This document shows, piece after piece, positions 44,295-55,581 of a stretch of DNA of 64,000 nucleotides. Below the pieces are notes generated by a model. The model was not told the DNA's origin. It did not search any database and worked only from the letters and a program-made list of their open reading frames with translations. Both the position numbers and the translations under genes were made by a program. This stretch comes from Ustulina deusta (lineage: Eukaryota; Ascomycota; Sordariomycetes; Xylariales; Xylariaceae): NCBI GenBank assembly GCA_023159155.1, contig JAJNNX010000015.1:620001-684000 (forward strand). The letters run 5' to 3'. Position 1 is the stretch's first letter. Each line of letters begins with the position of its first letter.

Positions 44295-46046
44295 ATGGAG
44301 GCTAATTCGATTTGGATCCTTGCGATCGCCCAGGCCATCGGACAGATATGCTCGTCCAACTCGATGGCGTCGAATCTGGCCCAGTGCGTGAAGCTCGTGG
44401 GCCGGGCTGCCAACGCTGGCGCTAAGGTAAAGAGCAATCTCCTCGTCTGCCTGTCCGTTGTCATGAGAGAGGAATTCCCATTTTTTCGGGTGCTGGGCCC
44501 GTCGCTGGGAAAGGTCATGAAGCTGGGTGCCTCCTCCAGTTATCGCCATGACAGTATCCAGGTCTCTGCATTCGAAGACTCGTTTTCAGTCAAGTCTTCA
44601 GAGCGGCAGAACGGCGATAAATGAAGCCTCTCTCACGTTCCGTGAGACGTTGCCGAGTGCTTGCATTCGAGTGCCAAGATTATATAGATACATGACTCGG
44701 TGAAGACGAAGACACAACAATATACCTACTCTTACCGGATTTCCTATCACCGTCTTATCCGAATATCGCAACAAGGGAAGAGAAGAGAAGAGCTGATAAG
44801 ATCCAACTATTCAGATTCTCTTCCTACCAGAAGCGTCCGACTACATCGGGACGTCAGCCCAAGAATCCCTATCCCTCGCGCGTCCCGTAGCCAGCTCTCC
44901 CTTCGTAACAGGTCTCCAGGCGGCAGCAGCCCGGCACTCCATCGCCGTGCACGTAGGGATCCACGTGCCGGTGACCGTGAAGCCATCGGCACCACCGACC
45001 ACGACTCCACCAGCCAATCCCGTCAATGATGCATCATCACCATCACCATCCATCCCGCGCTCCGACGAGGACGGCGTCTCCGACACACCAACCACGACAA
45101 AGCTCTACAACCGCACAATCTACATAACGCCGGACGGGACGATCCACCCCTCGGGCTCCTACGACAAGCTGCATCTCTTCGACTACGCGACGCTGCGCGA
45201 ATCCGCCAGCACCCAGGCGGGGGCATGTCTGCTCCCGCCGATCCCGTCGCCCGTCGGACGCCTGGGCAGCCTGATCTGCTTCGACCTCCGATTCCCCGAG
45301 CCCGCGCTCCATCTGACGCATTCTCACCGAGGCGACGGCGGCGGCGGCCCGGCCCAGGTCCTCCTGTACCCCTCGGCCTTCACGGTCCCGACCGGCCGCG
45401 CCCACTGGGAAGTCCTGCTGCGCGCGCGCGCCATCGAGACGCAGAGCTAGTTAGTCCCCTGGAGTCTTTTTATTCCCCCTTTTGGCATGTCTCAGAGCCC
45501 CTAAATTGCCTTGACGGGCAATTTTCTGCTCCTGCTACTCCTGCAAGCTCCCGAAACCCTGACCAATTCTTACTATAAGTGGACATTATTAACTCCAGCG
45601 TTATAACAGCGTCATAGCCGCCGCCCAGGTCGGCCCGCACAACGTCGATGCTTCTTCTTCTTCTTCTTCTTCTTCTTCTTCTTCTTCTTCTTCTCCCGAG
45701 GGCGGTAGCGAGAAGAAGAAGAAGCCCCGCGTCTCCTACGGCCACAGCACCGTCATCGATCCCTGGGGCCGTGTAATTCTGGGGATGAAGGGCGTGCGTC
45801 CGGACTGGGATGGCGAGGATAGCGCCGATGCCGTCGAGGACGGTGCCGTGGGCGAGCTGGGTGTCGTCGAAATTAACCTAGAAGAGTGGGAACGCGTTAG
45901 GGAGAAGATGCCATTGATTCGAAGGACGTAAGTTCGCCCTTGTCCCTCACGCCTTGTTTTTATCAATGTTTGCGGTGATCGGAGTGACGGCGCGAGTAAA
46001 TTCTAGGTACTGATTGTATTTTAGCGACGTGTATCCCGAGATATAG
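44295..46046 (+). CDS. Nitrilase-family amidase, Nit2-like
   Basis: Four exons (44295-44426, 44815-45449, 45610-45927, 46025-46046; introns of 388, 160 and 97 nt) give 368 aa. Each junction restores family sequence: AGAK|ILFLPEASDYI, IETQS-Y|VIAAAQVGPHN and RRT|DVYPEI. The catalytic triad of the superfamily is visible: Glu in FLPEAS, Lys in YDKLHLF, Cys in ICFDLRFPE. Nit1/Nit2 proteins remove the amide of deaminated glutathione or related 2-oxo amides, in cytosol or mitochondria. Two insertions are unusual: a 40-residue Pro/Thr/Ser loop (near residues 90-135) and a run of 14 Ser coded by (TCT)14, followed by EKKKK, before RVSYGHS. The last exon is only 22 nt. Assignment to Nit2 rather than Nit1 is tentative. 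Confidence 0.88.
45653..45694. repeat. (TCT)14 microsatellite inside the Nit2-like coding region
   Basis: Fourteen uninterrupted TCT codons lie in exon 3 of the Nit2-like gene. They add a poly-Ser loop. Length changes by whole units keep the reading frame. Confidence 0.95.
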
Positions 46047-46812
46047 ATGTTCTGGATTAGAAGCGTGGCAATTTCAAGGGCGTCACTGAGCAAATGTGGT
46101 CGGGGCAATAAAACAGGCTTGATGCATATGTATTATCGCACGGCTTGAAGAAGCTTCATCTTAATTCGCGAGCCATAGCATATGTGTATCCTTGATTCCA
46201 AGCCCGACGTCAATTTTTTAAACCGTTTTAGTGTCATCAAGACATAAGATAGTTGCGCATCACCCCTTCTTTCATGCAATGCGGATTAGCCCATTCCACT
46301 GCATCTCCTTGATTCCACCCAAGAAATTCCTCAGGTCAAACCAGCCTCTGCTACGCCATTTCAATATGCACGTAGATTGTACTCGGAATCATGCTAGAAA
46401 AGACGATACCTAACGCCGTGGCCATGACCACTACACCAATTTTGTCTCAACCGCCGAAGCCGCTGTGTTGGCTATTAAGATATTGTAGAATCCGCTCGCT
46501 TGAGAACCGACTCCTGACCATGAAAATGAAAACGAAACTGTGCGACGATCATACTAATACAGCTGGACAATTATCGCGGGAGAGAATATCGTTACTTCTT
46601 CCCAGGATAACGAACCAAGTCCCATAGCTTCGAGAGTGAAGGGGAGACACTGAGACGGTCGTGTTGTTCCACGACGGGCTCTTATAAGCCGAGAGATAAC
46701 TCGTTATCGGAAACTCGTGTCTCGGAAATCATAGTATGTGAAAAGGAAGGCCCGAGGCAGAAACAAAAAGCCCAGGGTCCTCAGTTTTGGGAATGCCGAG
46801 ACTGGCTAACGG
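46047..46812. other. Convergent intergenic region, Nit2-like / lsm14
   Basis: 766 bases between two 3' ends. Two ORFs of 60 and 78 aa are unremarkable. No repeat cluster is seen. Confidence 0.5.
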
Positions 46813-48792
46813 TTACTGCGACGGGTTGGGTTGGCTAAAGCCGCCCCGGCCTCGAGGTCCACCACGGCCACGCATGCTGCCGCGTCCACGACCACGACCC
46901 CGGCCACGGTAGGGACCACGGTAGCCACCATCGACACTTCCTTGGCCAAAGGTTTCCATATTCTTGCGCTGCTCTTCTCCGCGCCACTCTCGCCCACCAG
47001 GTTTTTGACCGCCATTCTCCGCTCGCTCTTTAGCCTCACTGCTAATATTATCGAAGAATGACTTAGTTTTATTGTAAGCACCGTCTTCGGGCTCTGGGGT
47101 TGAAGGAGCATCACCGTTAGGAGCGTCACCCACAGGTGAGCCACTGGTAGCTTGTTTTGCGAGTTCTTGCTTATTGAACTTGGCGTTGGCCGTCTGAAAA
47201 TCGAAGTCGGCATCAGGAACCTCAATTTTGGACTGGTGGCCGCCCCGACCTCCACGACTACGTCCCCTAGCTGAACCCCCTCTCGGAGCATTGACTCTCA
47301 TCTCATTCACTTTCGTCGTGAGGTTATCCATGGCATTGTTTGTTGTATTTAGAGTGTTGCCCACGGTGGCATTGGGATTATCCAATTTAGCCATAGCCAC
47401 AGCGACTGCTGCCTTCGCAGCTTGTGTAGCATCCCTCAAAGCGGCAGCACTCGGAGGTGCATTAGATTGCTCAACTGCCGGTTTAACAGATGCAGTAGCA
47501 GCTACAGCTTGAGGACCAGACCTCGAGAGGATAGCTGCAGGGATCGGTACAGCAGGAGTGATACGGCTGCTTTTAGGGCCAGTCGGAACACTCTTCGGTT
47601 CGGTATTGTTCGTCGTGGGCTTATTTGTAGAAAGCGAGTCTGCGGTAGCCTTTACTTCTGCAGCAGTAGGCTTCGACTCAATAGGAGGGGTAGGCGCTGC
47701 ATCTTTCGAGACAGGCTGCGATGAAGGCTGTCCCAAAGTCTTAGATTCCGTAGGCAACTCAACCGCGGGAATACCAACCGGTTTTTGCTTGTCGGCACCA
47801 GCACCAATGGGTGTTGGCTTATTGTCTTGCTGTGGGGTTGTTCTCATGCCCTGGCCAGGCGTACCAGGAGGCCCTTGGGGTCCTGGAGGGTATCCGAAGC
47901 CGTTCCAGGGGCCTGGACCACCAGGAGGGAATCCTTGACTGTGAGGATACCACCCAGGAGGCGGTGGGTAGGGCATTCCATTGAAACCTTGGCCTGGCCC
48001 CGGACCAGGCCCAGGAGCACCACGTCCCCATTGCCCCGGAGGCGGAGGATAGTAGTTTGGCGGATACGGGTTCTGGTCGAAGCCAGCATGTCCTGGGACT
48101 TGGCTGGGTGGACCAGGAGCAACTGCCCTGACCGGACGGGTGCGTGCCTACAGACCCAGGTTGATTGTTAGCAAATTGTCGCAGCTGAAGTAACACAATA
48201 CGCTCAACAAAGGCCTAAGTCCAGGGTAGATCAGAAGGAAGGCAACGGAAATATCAACACGGGGTTGTTTGCGCAATTCAGTAAACTAGTGTTTACATCC
48301 GAAATATTTCATCATAAAGGATTGGCATTTGCTCTTTGCTAGGCATGTCCGGAGCTGAAGGGGACTTACGCCGACAATGGCAGGATCATTAGGGACCGGG
48401 GGAGGTTGGTTCTCCTTGGGGGCAGCCGGGGCTTGCTCAATACGGAGGTCTTTCACGTCGCTGCCTCGAAAAACGATGTACTCGTAGATCTGCTCCGAGG
48501 CCGCCACCTCGTCTGATGGGTTTCCTCGCCGGCCTTCGGTGCCGTAGGACTTGACACTTTCGAGCGAGACGGTAGACTCCTCACTATTTATCTCGTGGAG
48601 AATACCGGAATAGCTTTGTCGGGGCAAGTCAACAGGAGTATGGTAGGGTGGCCGTCGTTCGAGGCGCTTACCGAATATCGCTCTTCGATATCAGGGATAT
48701 CCGCGAGCTTATGTCGGGACACACATTAGTAACGCTAGTTTGAGGAGTGGTGATGACACGCCAGCACACACATACCCAAGGAATTCGGACAT
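46813..48792 (-). CDS. scd6: Lsm14/Scd6/Sum2 family mRNA-regulating protein
   Basis: Four exons (48792-48776, 48707-48672, 48613-48370, 48147-46813; introns of 68, 58 and 222 nt) give 543 aa. The first exons are 17 and 36 nt and were found by joining MSEFLG|SRISLISKSDIR|YSGILHEINSEES, which completes the Lsm14 N-terminal Lsm domain (ending VFRGSDVKDLRIE). Then come Pro/Gly-rich sequence with many PPG repeats, an RGG-type patch, the FDF motif (DFDFQTANAKFNK), the FFD box (YNKTKSFFDNISSE), the TFG box (NMETFGQG) and a C-terminal RGRGRGRG tail. This is the full Scd6/Lsm14 order. These proteins repress translation, bind eIF4G or Dhh1 and sit in P-bodies. The identification is firm; the tiny first exons depend on family resemblance. 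Confidence 0.93.
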
Positions 48793-49609
48793 GGCTAGTG
48801 TGTTGTGCGCATCAAGCGCGGGCAGGAAATAGAAGGTAGGAAATGGAAGACGTAATCAAGCATAGATAGCTTCACAACCGGGGCTGAAGAGGGCGCAAGC
48901 ACCAGTGGAGGTCGAGGGTCGCGAGAGGCATGTGCTGGAATAGAAATGTGCGAGATGAAAAGCTGATGGCAGACGGCAGAGGAGAAAGAAGGCTGAAATA
49001 TCCAAAGGCACCAGCCATTCAAATTGTGGCACTAGTGCGAGACTAGCGTGGCAACTGCCTTGGCCTCACCGCCCGGCAGAAATTGTTCAAAGGATCCGTT
49101 AGGTTAGGTATGTAGGTTAGGTACCTAGGTACCTCTTGCAAACCTGTATCACTTAGGTGGGTTATGTAGGTAGCTTAACCCGTTTTTCTATATGGGTACA
49201 TGCATTTGTCAGGACATATGTATCTGTAAGGTATGTACCGGGCATGTACTCAAGGACACATGCCTATAGGTACCTATGTAGGTACCTAGTATCAAGTATC
49301 AAGCTACCTAAGTACATCTGTCGGTAAGTGTCCGGATACGCAGCACATGCTAATAGTAGGTACTTAGAGGTATGTGGTGAATCTGTTCGAGTACACATAG
49401 GTACTCTCATCGTGTTTGATGTTGCAATGGCATCTACTACCTAAGGTGCCACCACAGTATGGTAACTCTGCAAGCTCAATCTGTCCTATTGGCCCACGGA
49501 AAAATACAGTGTTCTGCAATCTTCCGAGGGAGGGGCTGGGTTTGGAGTGCAATCACAACCATGAACCGTAGCGTACCGGTAGTTCAGTAGGCATATTGTA
49601 GGTGATAGG
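48793..49609. other. Intergenic region, lsm14 promoter / bcd1 3' side
   Basis: 817 bases. From 49101 to 49445 it contains the longest field of TAGGTACC-type repeats in the window, with an exact palindrome at 49122-49131. The 300 bases next to lsm14 are free of it. Confidence 0.55.
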
Positions 49610-50794
49610 CTAGTCAGACATGTCGGTATCGGATCCAGAGCTACTCGTAGTATCACCCGAAGTATCTGCCTCACCAGCATCTTGTTCCATAATCTGACCG
49701 TCCTCCTCTTCCTCGGACGATTCCGCACCTGACCCGTAATCAACAAGCGCTACTGCCTTCCGCTTTTTTAACAATTTCTTTTGGCCCTTTTCTTCTATTA
49801 TATACCCCTCCCCTAAACCTGTAGCACTGGCCGGCAATACATAGATTGTCGGAAATTCGACAATTTCTTGGCCAGAAAGAAGACTAGCAAGACCTTCTGA
49901 TGCATCTAGTGGCACCAGCCTCTGGGGTGCCCTGGGTTGATTCCTTGGCCGAAGTAAAAAGAAGCGATACTTGTTCTTTGGTGCGTAAAGACCGTCCACA
50001 TCTGTTGAGTTGCTCCAGGAGCTGTCAGTATGATTTTGGATTGGGTATGACGAATTTTGCCACGTGCTTGCTGAGTCTTGGGGCCTCTGCCCAAACACTT
50101 GCTGTTTTCGGAGCATCTTCTCTTCAGCTCGCTCATGATCAGTCAGTTGTCGTTGCCGGTCATACTCCAATGCCTCGACGAAAGCAATGTGGAGTGGCGT
50201 CTCGTCGAGGGTCTTACGTAACACACGTTTGGGTGACGGTTGGCCATCCGTGGCAGTACAACCCCTTGTGTTGAAGAACAACCATTCCACTTGCCAATTG
50301 ATCGTTTTAGTTCGCCTATTCCAGCTAGTTTTATTCTCCTTCAAGCGTGTCATGCCATAAGGCACTGATAACACATTTATTCCGAGCTCACGTAATCTGT
50401 ATATTGCGTATTTGTCCCATTTCTTGGTTCCATCATCAACAGTAGTCCTGCCTCGGCTTTGACCTTTGTTGAAGCGTGTCTTTTTTTGTGGTGGGGGTTG
50501 AGGGCGCTCTTGGGGTAGGATGTCCCTGTCTTCTCGTAATATACGCTCGGCTCGTTCGACGGATCTCTCGATGCTGGTGAGGAAGTTATAGTCATGGTCA
50601 ATTCCAGCATCGGTTTTAAGCTTGTCGAGGGAGACAAAGACGGTAGGATCGCGTTCGCCATTGCATGAGGACCAAGTTTTGTGTTTTTTGACGCAGGATA
50701 ATGAGCAGGTCCTCGCTGAACATCGTGGACATTTGTATCTTGGTGGCTGGATGCGACAAATAGTACAAAGCGAAGTTAACAATGGATCCGCCAT
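49610..50794 (-). CDS. bcd1: Box C/D snoRNP assembly protein Bcd1 (zf-HIT)
   Basis: A single exon of 394 aa. Residues 10-45 are a HIT zinc finger with the Cys/His order of the family: CTICRIQPPRYKCPRC, then TCSLSCVKKHKTWSSC. The conserved Bcd1 block follows, with VFVSLDKLKTDAGIDHDYNF, then YAIYRLRELGINVLSVPYGM and INWQVEWLFFN. The C-terminal part has LVPLDASEGLASLLSGQEIV and an acidic, Ser-rich tail. Bcd1 (human ZNHIT6) stabilises box C/D snoRNAs and works with Rvb1/2, Nop58 and Snu13 in the nucleus. Fungal Bcd1 is about this length. Absence of introns in this gene is unlike most neighbours but is not suspicious. Confidence 0.92.
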   Translation of the reverse strand: MADPLLTSLCTICRIQPPRYKCPRCSARTCSLSCVKKHKTWSSCNGERDPTVFVSLDKLKTDAGIDHDYNFLTSIERSVERAERILREDRDILPQERPQPPPQKKTRFNKGQSRGRTTVDDGTKKWDKYAIYRLRELGINVLSVPYGMTRLKENKTSWNRRTKTINWQVEWLFFNTRGCTATDGQPSPKRVLRKTLDETPLHIAFVEALEYDRQRQLTDHERAEEKMLRKQQVFGQRPQDSASTWQNSSYPIQNHTDSSWSNSTDVDGLYAPKNKYRFFLLRPRNQPRAPQRLVPLDASEGLASLLSGQEIVEFPTIYVLPASATGLGEGYIIEEKGQKKLLKKRKAVALVDYGSGAESSEEEEDGQIMEQDAGEADTSGDTTSSSGSDTDMSD

Positions 50795-52162
50795 GCTAGT
50801 GGTCGAGTGCGATGCGTCGTGAGTGAGGATCGGAGTTTGCGGCCACAGCTAGTGACGAGGAGCAACGATCGTATCACCGTTTCCGTGGGTCCATGCCCAT
50901 GGGACCAAATTAAGCAAATTTACCTGCTCCGAATGCTCAAGGTACAAGTGTAGAACAAGCGAGGGAAGCAAGGGAAACCTTGGTTGGATACGCAGAGTCT
51001 CGGTTTGCGAGGATGCCGGTTCGAGACAGGAGAGGTGTTGCGATGGATGCAGCAGCAATCTTGGCAATCTTGCAGAAGCTAGGTATCTCCTAGTGTACAG
51101 GTGATGTGTAGAGCAAGATCTCAAGCATCGCTCTCGAAGGGTCCCCGGCGAAGGTTGCTCTTTGACTGCTGCGGCAGAATGAGACCTATCGTCGTTGCCA
51201 TTGAATAATGGTATTCAATGATTACTCCTTCTATTCAAACTCACCTCTGATAAGTACCTACTATAAATAATTTGTCTTATCGATAGACATACAGTCCAGG
51301 GCTTATCGCTTATCAAGGTGCAGTAGCATTTTCGACTTTGGGGTCAGGATTGCTGCATACATATGCACGCAAGATTTAGATACCTTAGGTATCTCCAGAG
51401 ATCTTAAGGTTCTGCCCCAAAAAGGTACCTCCACTTGGGTACCTAAGGTGTAAGCAGGCCAAGTAGGTAGTTCCAAGCTGATATTATTTGATACTTTTCA
51501 TGCGTTGCATCTGCAAGACAGAGTACAGATTACATATCATGTTTGTTTCGTTAGCAATAGGAGACACGCCAAATTGTCTGTCATCTGTCACAGAAGACGG
51601 ATCGGCCACCCTCTCACGTTCCACAAATGCTCACCTGCGAACAACGCCGAGATGGGATACTACCTACGTACACTCCTAACAGTACTAAGGTATAGGATAT
51701 CGCCATGTACCTACTAATAACCTTAGATCCAATGGTGGGGTTGTCCTCGTCGGCCGATCTCGTCGCCTCTCCCACCACACAACCAATCGAGCGGCTGTTG
51801 AGCGACTGTGGCGTGCACGTTGCAAGCCGTGTGGTGGATAAGACCTGCTAATCGATGGCGTCAACTGGTGAGATGCCGGCAGCTTATCAATATCGAGGAC
51901 ATATCAGTAGGTATAAGTGTACATTCATTCTCCAAGGGAGCGAAAACGGCCGATCATCAACTAAGACAAGATTACCTGACCACCCCGAGTCGTGGCCATG
52001 TCGAGATTCCACACAGGTTGCTCGATGATTCCCCTCCTTTTTCTGGTTGCATTGTTTTCGTGTGTTCTTGGCACAGCGATAGAAGACCAGAGAGGTATTT
52101 GCGAGCATCTCAGGAGTCCCTCGGTTTTCCAATTCCCCCTCTGCCTCCAAATCCCGGCGAAC
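50795..52162. other. Divergent intergenic region, bcd1 / GT8 gene
   Basis: 1368 bases. Repeats of the GGTACC/TACCTAAGG type occupy 51376-51465. ORFs at 50849-51124 and 51488-51717 are unremarkable. From 51998 an ATG opens a frame that runs into the GT8 gene and codes a hydrophobic signal-like segment. Confidence 0.5.
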
Positions 52163-53377
52163 ATGACGACAATCTCAGCTCACGGCGAGGGGCAGCAACC
52201 ACAGTACGACCCCACCAAGATATGGACAACGCTGCTGACCAACCGCGCATACTTCGGTGGCTTGCTGGTGCTGGACCACTCGCTGCGCCGGTCACGCAGT
52301 CGGTACCAGCTCAAGGTCATGGTTACGCGCGATGTCGAGCGTGACGAAGAATACATGCGCGCCTTTGCCGCCGCCGGCATCCCCACCATTGTCGTTGACA
52401 AGATCGAGCCTGCCCCGCGCGATGGCAAGGTCAACCGCGGCACGTGGGAGAAGCTGGCGCCGTGGTCGTTCACCGAATACGAGGTAGGTTGTCGTGAGTG
52501 ATTCGCTGTGCTCGCGTATCCGTTGTGCTTTGCTGCTTTCTCATCCGGCGCATTCGTTCAGAACTCAGTTGTCGAGGATTCGACAATGCGCCGGTCCAGT
52601 ACACCACCTAAAAACTGTGCGATACCGGCAATAGTACTAATGGGGCGTTGGTGTTTGCGGTGTGTAGCGCGTCGTGCTCCTTGACAGCGACCAGATCATT
52701 CTTCAGAATATCGACTACATGATGGAGGTGGAACTCCCAGATGGCTGGATAGCTAGCACTCACGCTTGCACTTGCAACCCGCGCAAGCTTCCACATTATA
52801 GCAAGGATTGGTTGGTTACCTGCTTCCCCTTCCCGCCCTTCCGTATTCGGCTACAAGTTAACATTACGTGCACAACAGGATCCCTGAGAACTGTGCTTTC
52901 ACCGCGGCAAACCAGGAGACAGGCGAGCCGGCGCCTATCACAGAATCGGATCCCAATAACCACCATCTACTCAACAGCGGCACGGTCGTATTGCGGCCAT
53001 CGACGCAGCAATATGATGCCTTAATTGACGCCATGAACACACATCCTGACGTGCCCGACATGTTATTCTTCGACCAGGATCTCCTCGCCATCATCTACCG
53101 AGGCAAGTGGAAGCCGCTGCCCTACATATACAATGCGCTGAAGCCCATGCGCGACTGCCATGCCTCGCTATGGCGGGACGAGGACGTGAGGATTCTACAC
53201 TATATCCTCAACAAGCCCTGGAAGAGCCGCACCTACAATAACGACCGCATCGAGAGCACACATAAGCTCTGGTGGGACGAATACGCCGACGTCGAAAGGG
53301 AGTGGGTAAACAGCTCCGATGAGCAGAAACGGGAGCTATGGAAGAATGTAGTCGTGCCTGTCGTTGCCCAGGAATGA
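52163..53377 (+). CDS. Glycosyltransferase family 8 protein (glycogenin-like fold)
   Basis: Exons 52163-52483, 52668-52810 and 52879-53377 (introns of 184 and 68 nt) give 320 aa. The start MTTISAHGEGQQ leads into YDPTKIWTTLLTNRAYFGGL, the usual beginning of fungal GT8 proteins. The second exon begins RVVLLDSDQIILQNID, which holds the metal-binding D-x-D (DSD). The third gives LNSGTVVLRPSTQQYDALID, DMLFFDQDLLAIIYRGKWKP and YNALKPMRDCHASLWRDEDV, all typical of the fold. Donor and substrate are not readable from sequence; members use UDP-sugars on glycogenin, inositol or glycan acceptors. An in-frame ATG at 51998 would add 55 residues beginning with a strong signal-like segment. Confidence 0.87.
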
Positions 53378-53718
53378 CTGGCCTCCGCTCCTGACGAGAA
53401 ACTTGGAAAATACTAAGATAGAAGGGATTGGCTGCGTAACAACTAGTCCAGGGGAACCATTGAATAAACACCTATGCGTGATGTGCATCTAAAGCAAGCG
53501 GCATATTCCAACATATCACTAGTTAGTAATTTGACTACGTCTGAGGGATTTGTAATCTGATTCATGCGCAACTCGGGACTCAGGCTAGCCATAATAACAA
53601 ATAGCGAGTCAGCCCTACGTCTCGTACTCTTCACCCTGTTTGAGAAAGATGTGTCTCTTAACCTCCTCACTTCGCTTCTGAGCAATCCACATTCCTTTAT
53701 TCACCCCGTCCCATCCCC
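53378..53718. other. Convergent spacer, GT8 / PLPBP
   Basis: 341 bases between two 3' ends. No feature is visible apart from the expected 3' UTRs. Confidence 0.5.
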
Positions 53719-54857
53719 TTACTCCCTAATCTTAGCCTCGGCCTTGCTAGGCCGCGTGCCAAAAATCGTACTACCAACTCTCACCTCGTCGCTCCCGATA
53801 GCAATAGCTCCCTCAAAGTCCTCGCTCATGCCCATACTAAGCTCGAGCGTCCTGCCCGGTTCCAGTCCAAGTTCCTTGGAGACCAAGTCGCGCTGCTCCC
53901 TCAGCGCGAGGAAATCCTCGTTCTCGTTCTCCGGCGTCGTGGCGGCGGAGCGCGCGATGGCCCCGATGGTCATCAAGCCGAGGAGATGTAAGTGCGGCGC
54001 GGCCTCGACGGCGCGGCACAGCTCCACGGTCGCGGGGCCCGGCGCACACCCCGACTTCGAGGCTTCTCCTGATGTGTTGACTTGCACGTGGATGTTGAGC
54101 TTTTCCGGTGCGGATTCGGGAGAAGAGGGAGAGGAAGAAGAAGAAGAAGAAGAGAATGCCGATATGAATTCTCCCCGGTAGCGGTCTAGTAGTTGTGCCT
54201 TTTTCAACGTGTCCACGCTCGACACGCACCAGAGGTTAGGGATCTTGGCGAGGTTTTTGCAGTGGCCTGTGGACTTGATCAGTACGTAGTAGGTAGGCGT
54301 AGATGGTTGCGTGAGAGATGGAGTGATTCATGAAAACGCAGCGAATGGGGATGAGATCAGCATTGGTGCTGGGTCTTTCGCAAGAAACGGGGCTCCCACG
54401 TAGAGACGTCCGGGAAGAGAGTGAGTGATCTGCCACTCGGCAGATATCATGCAACAAGCTCTCCAAAGCCGATATCCCGGGCATCGTCAACGACATCTCT
54501 CACTCACCAGACTGCAGACCACCGATGAAATGCCATCGGATGTTCCTGGGCAGCAACTCAGCCTTCTGGGCCAGTTCCTGCGCATAATTCTCGCCAAAGT
54601 GCAGCTGCGGCTCAACTCCCGATCCCTGCGGCTGGACGAGAGCCAAGACGTCGTTGGCGGGCTTCAGCTTCGAGACAGCGACCAGACGGACCTGATTTCT
54701 GCATTTCAGCACATGCTCGCCATGTCAACCAAGCAAGAAGTCCACTCACGCTGCGGTCCTTGGCCACGGCGGCTATGCGCTCGCTCACGCCTCTGATCTG
54801 CGAGGCGAGCGTTGCGGCTCTGGAGGGGTCAATCTTCATTTCTCCGACGTCTGTCAT
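53719..54857 (-). CDS. Pyridoxal-phosphate homeostasis protein (YggS/PLPBP family)
   Basis: Exons 54857-54750, 54691-54508 and 54266-53719 (introns of 58 and 241 nt) give 279 aa. The PLP-binding lysine lies in [16 protein letters not shown] (about residue 44). Downstream motifs are [35 protein letters not shown] (restored by the second splice), [27 protein letters not shown], and the phosphate-site end [20 protein letters not shown] followed by [10 protein letters not shown]. This is the fold of alanine racemase domain 1 as a single-domain protein, a carrier or buffer of PLP conserved from bacteria to man. A run of eight Ser (GAAGAA repeat on the plus strand, 54133-54152) is inserted before SSPESAPEK in a surface loop. 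Identification is firm. Confidence 0.93.
54133..54152. repeat. Trinucleotide repeat coding a Ser run in PLPBP
   Basis: AGA/GAA repeats on the plus strand correspond to TCT codons on the coding minus strand. This is the second gene in the window in which a TCT repeat codes a Ser run (the other is the Nit2-like gene). Confidence 0.85.
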
Positions 54858-55581
54858 TATCGCGCCATCAAGAAACCTGCTGTACGAACGGTTGCCAGCC
54901 CGCGATGTCGAGATACCATGGCGGTTGGGAGCGGAGACCTCACCGTGCTGAAAGAACTACCTACCTGGAAGAGAAATGCTACGGGTTTGAGGTGTCCATA
55001 CAGTGTATACACAGTGACCACACTATATCTATAAGTGCTGGTGTTGACCATCGCCTAAATACCTACCAACAGACATTATGGTGTAACGTAAGCATTTATA
55101 TTCGACGTTGGAAATGTAAGGAGAATGGTTTATTTCAAGGAAATACCAAGTCTTCCTATCCCCTGGCTCGATGGCTCGGTCCAATCCCTCGGGTTTACCG
55201 CAATTGTGTTACAACTGACTTTTCGACACCATCCAGCACCGAGGTCAGATCACTAGATAGAGCCGCGCATCACAATGCCCGTACCTAGAAAAAATAGACT
55301 GGACAGCCTTCCTCGGCGATTGGAAAATGAGAATGGGCCCACCATGTTCGCCCGCAAAAGCGCGGCGGAACAAAACATGACTAGGACGAACAAACGGATT
55401 AGATATACCCCAACAAGCTTCCGTATCCATTGACTAGTCCAGCACACACAGCAGTCCCATTTTCTTCTCCCTGTCCGCTGGTTTCACGCCAAATCCGTCA
55501 GCTAAACCTGATGTTTGTTTACACATCATCCAACCACCCTCCGGCATGATCACCATGCTCAGCGGGCCGCGGTCCAAAGAG
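54858..55581. other. Intergenic region, PLPBP promoter / membrane-protein 3' side
   Basis: 724 bases. ORFs of 61-158 aa overlap in several frames without recognisable content. No repeats of note. Confidence 0.45.
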
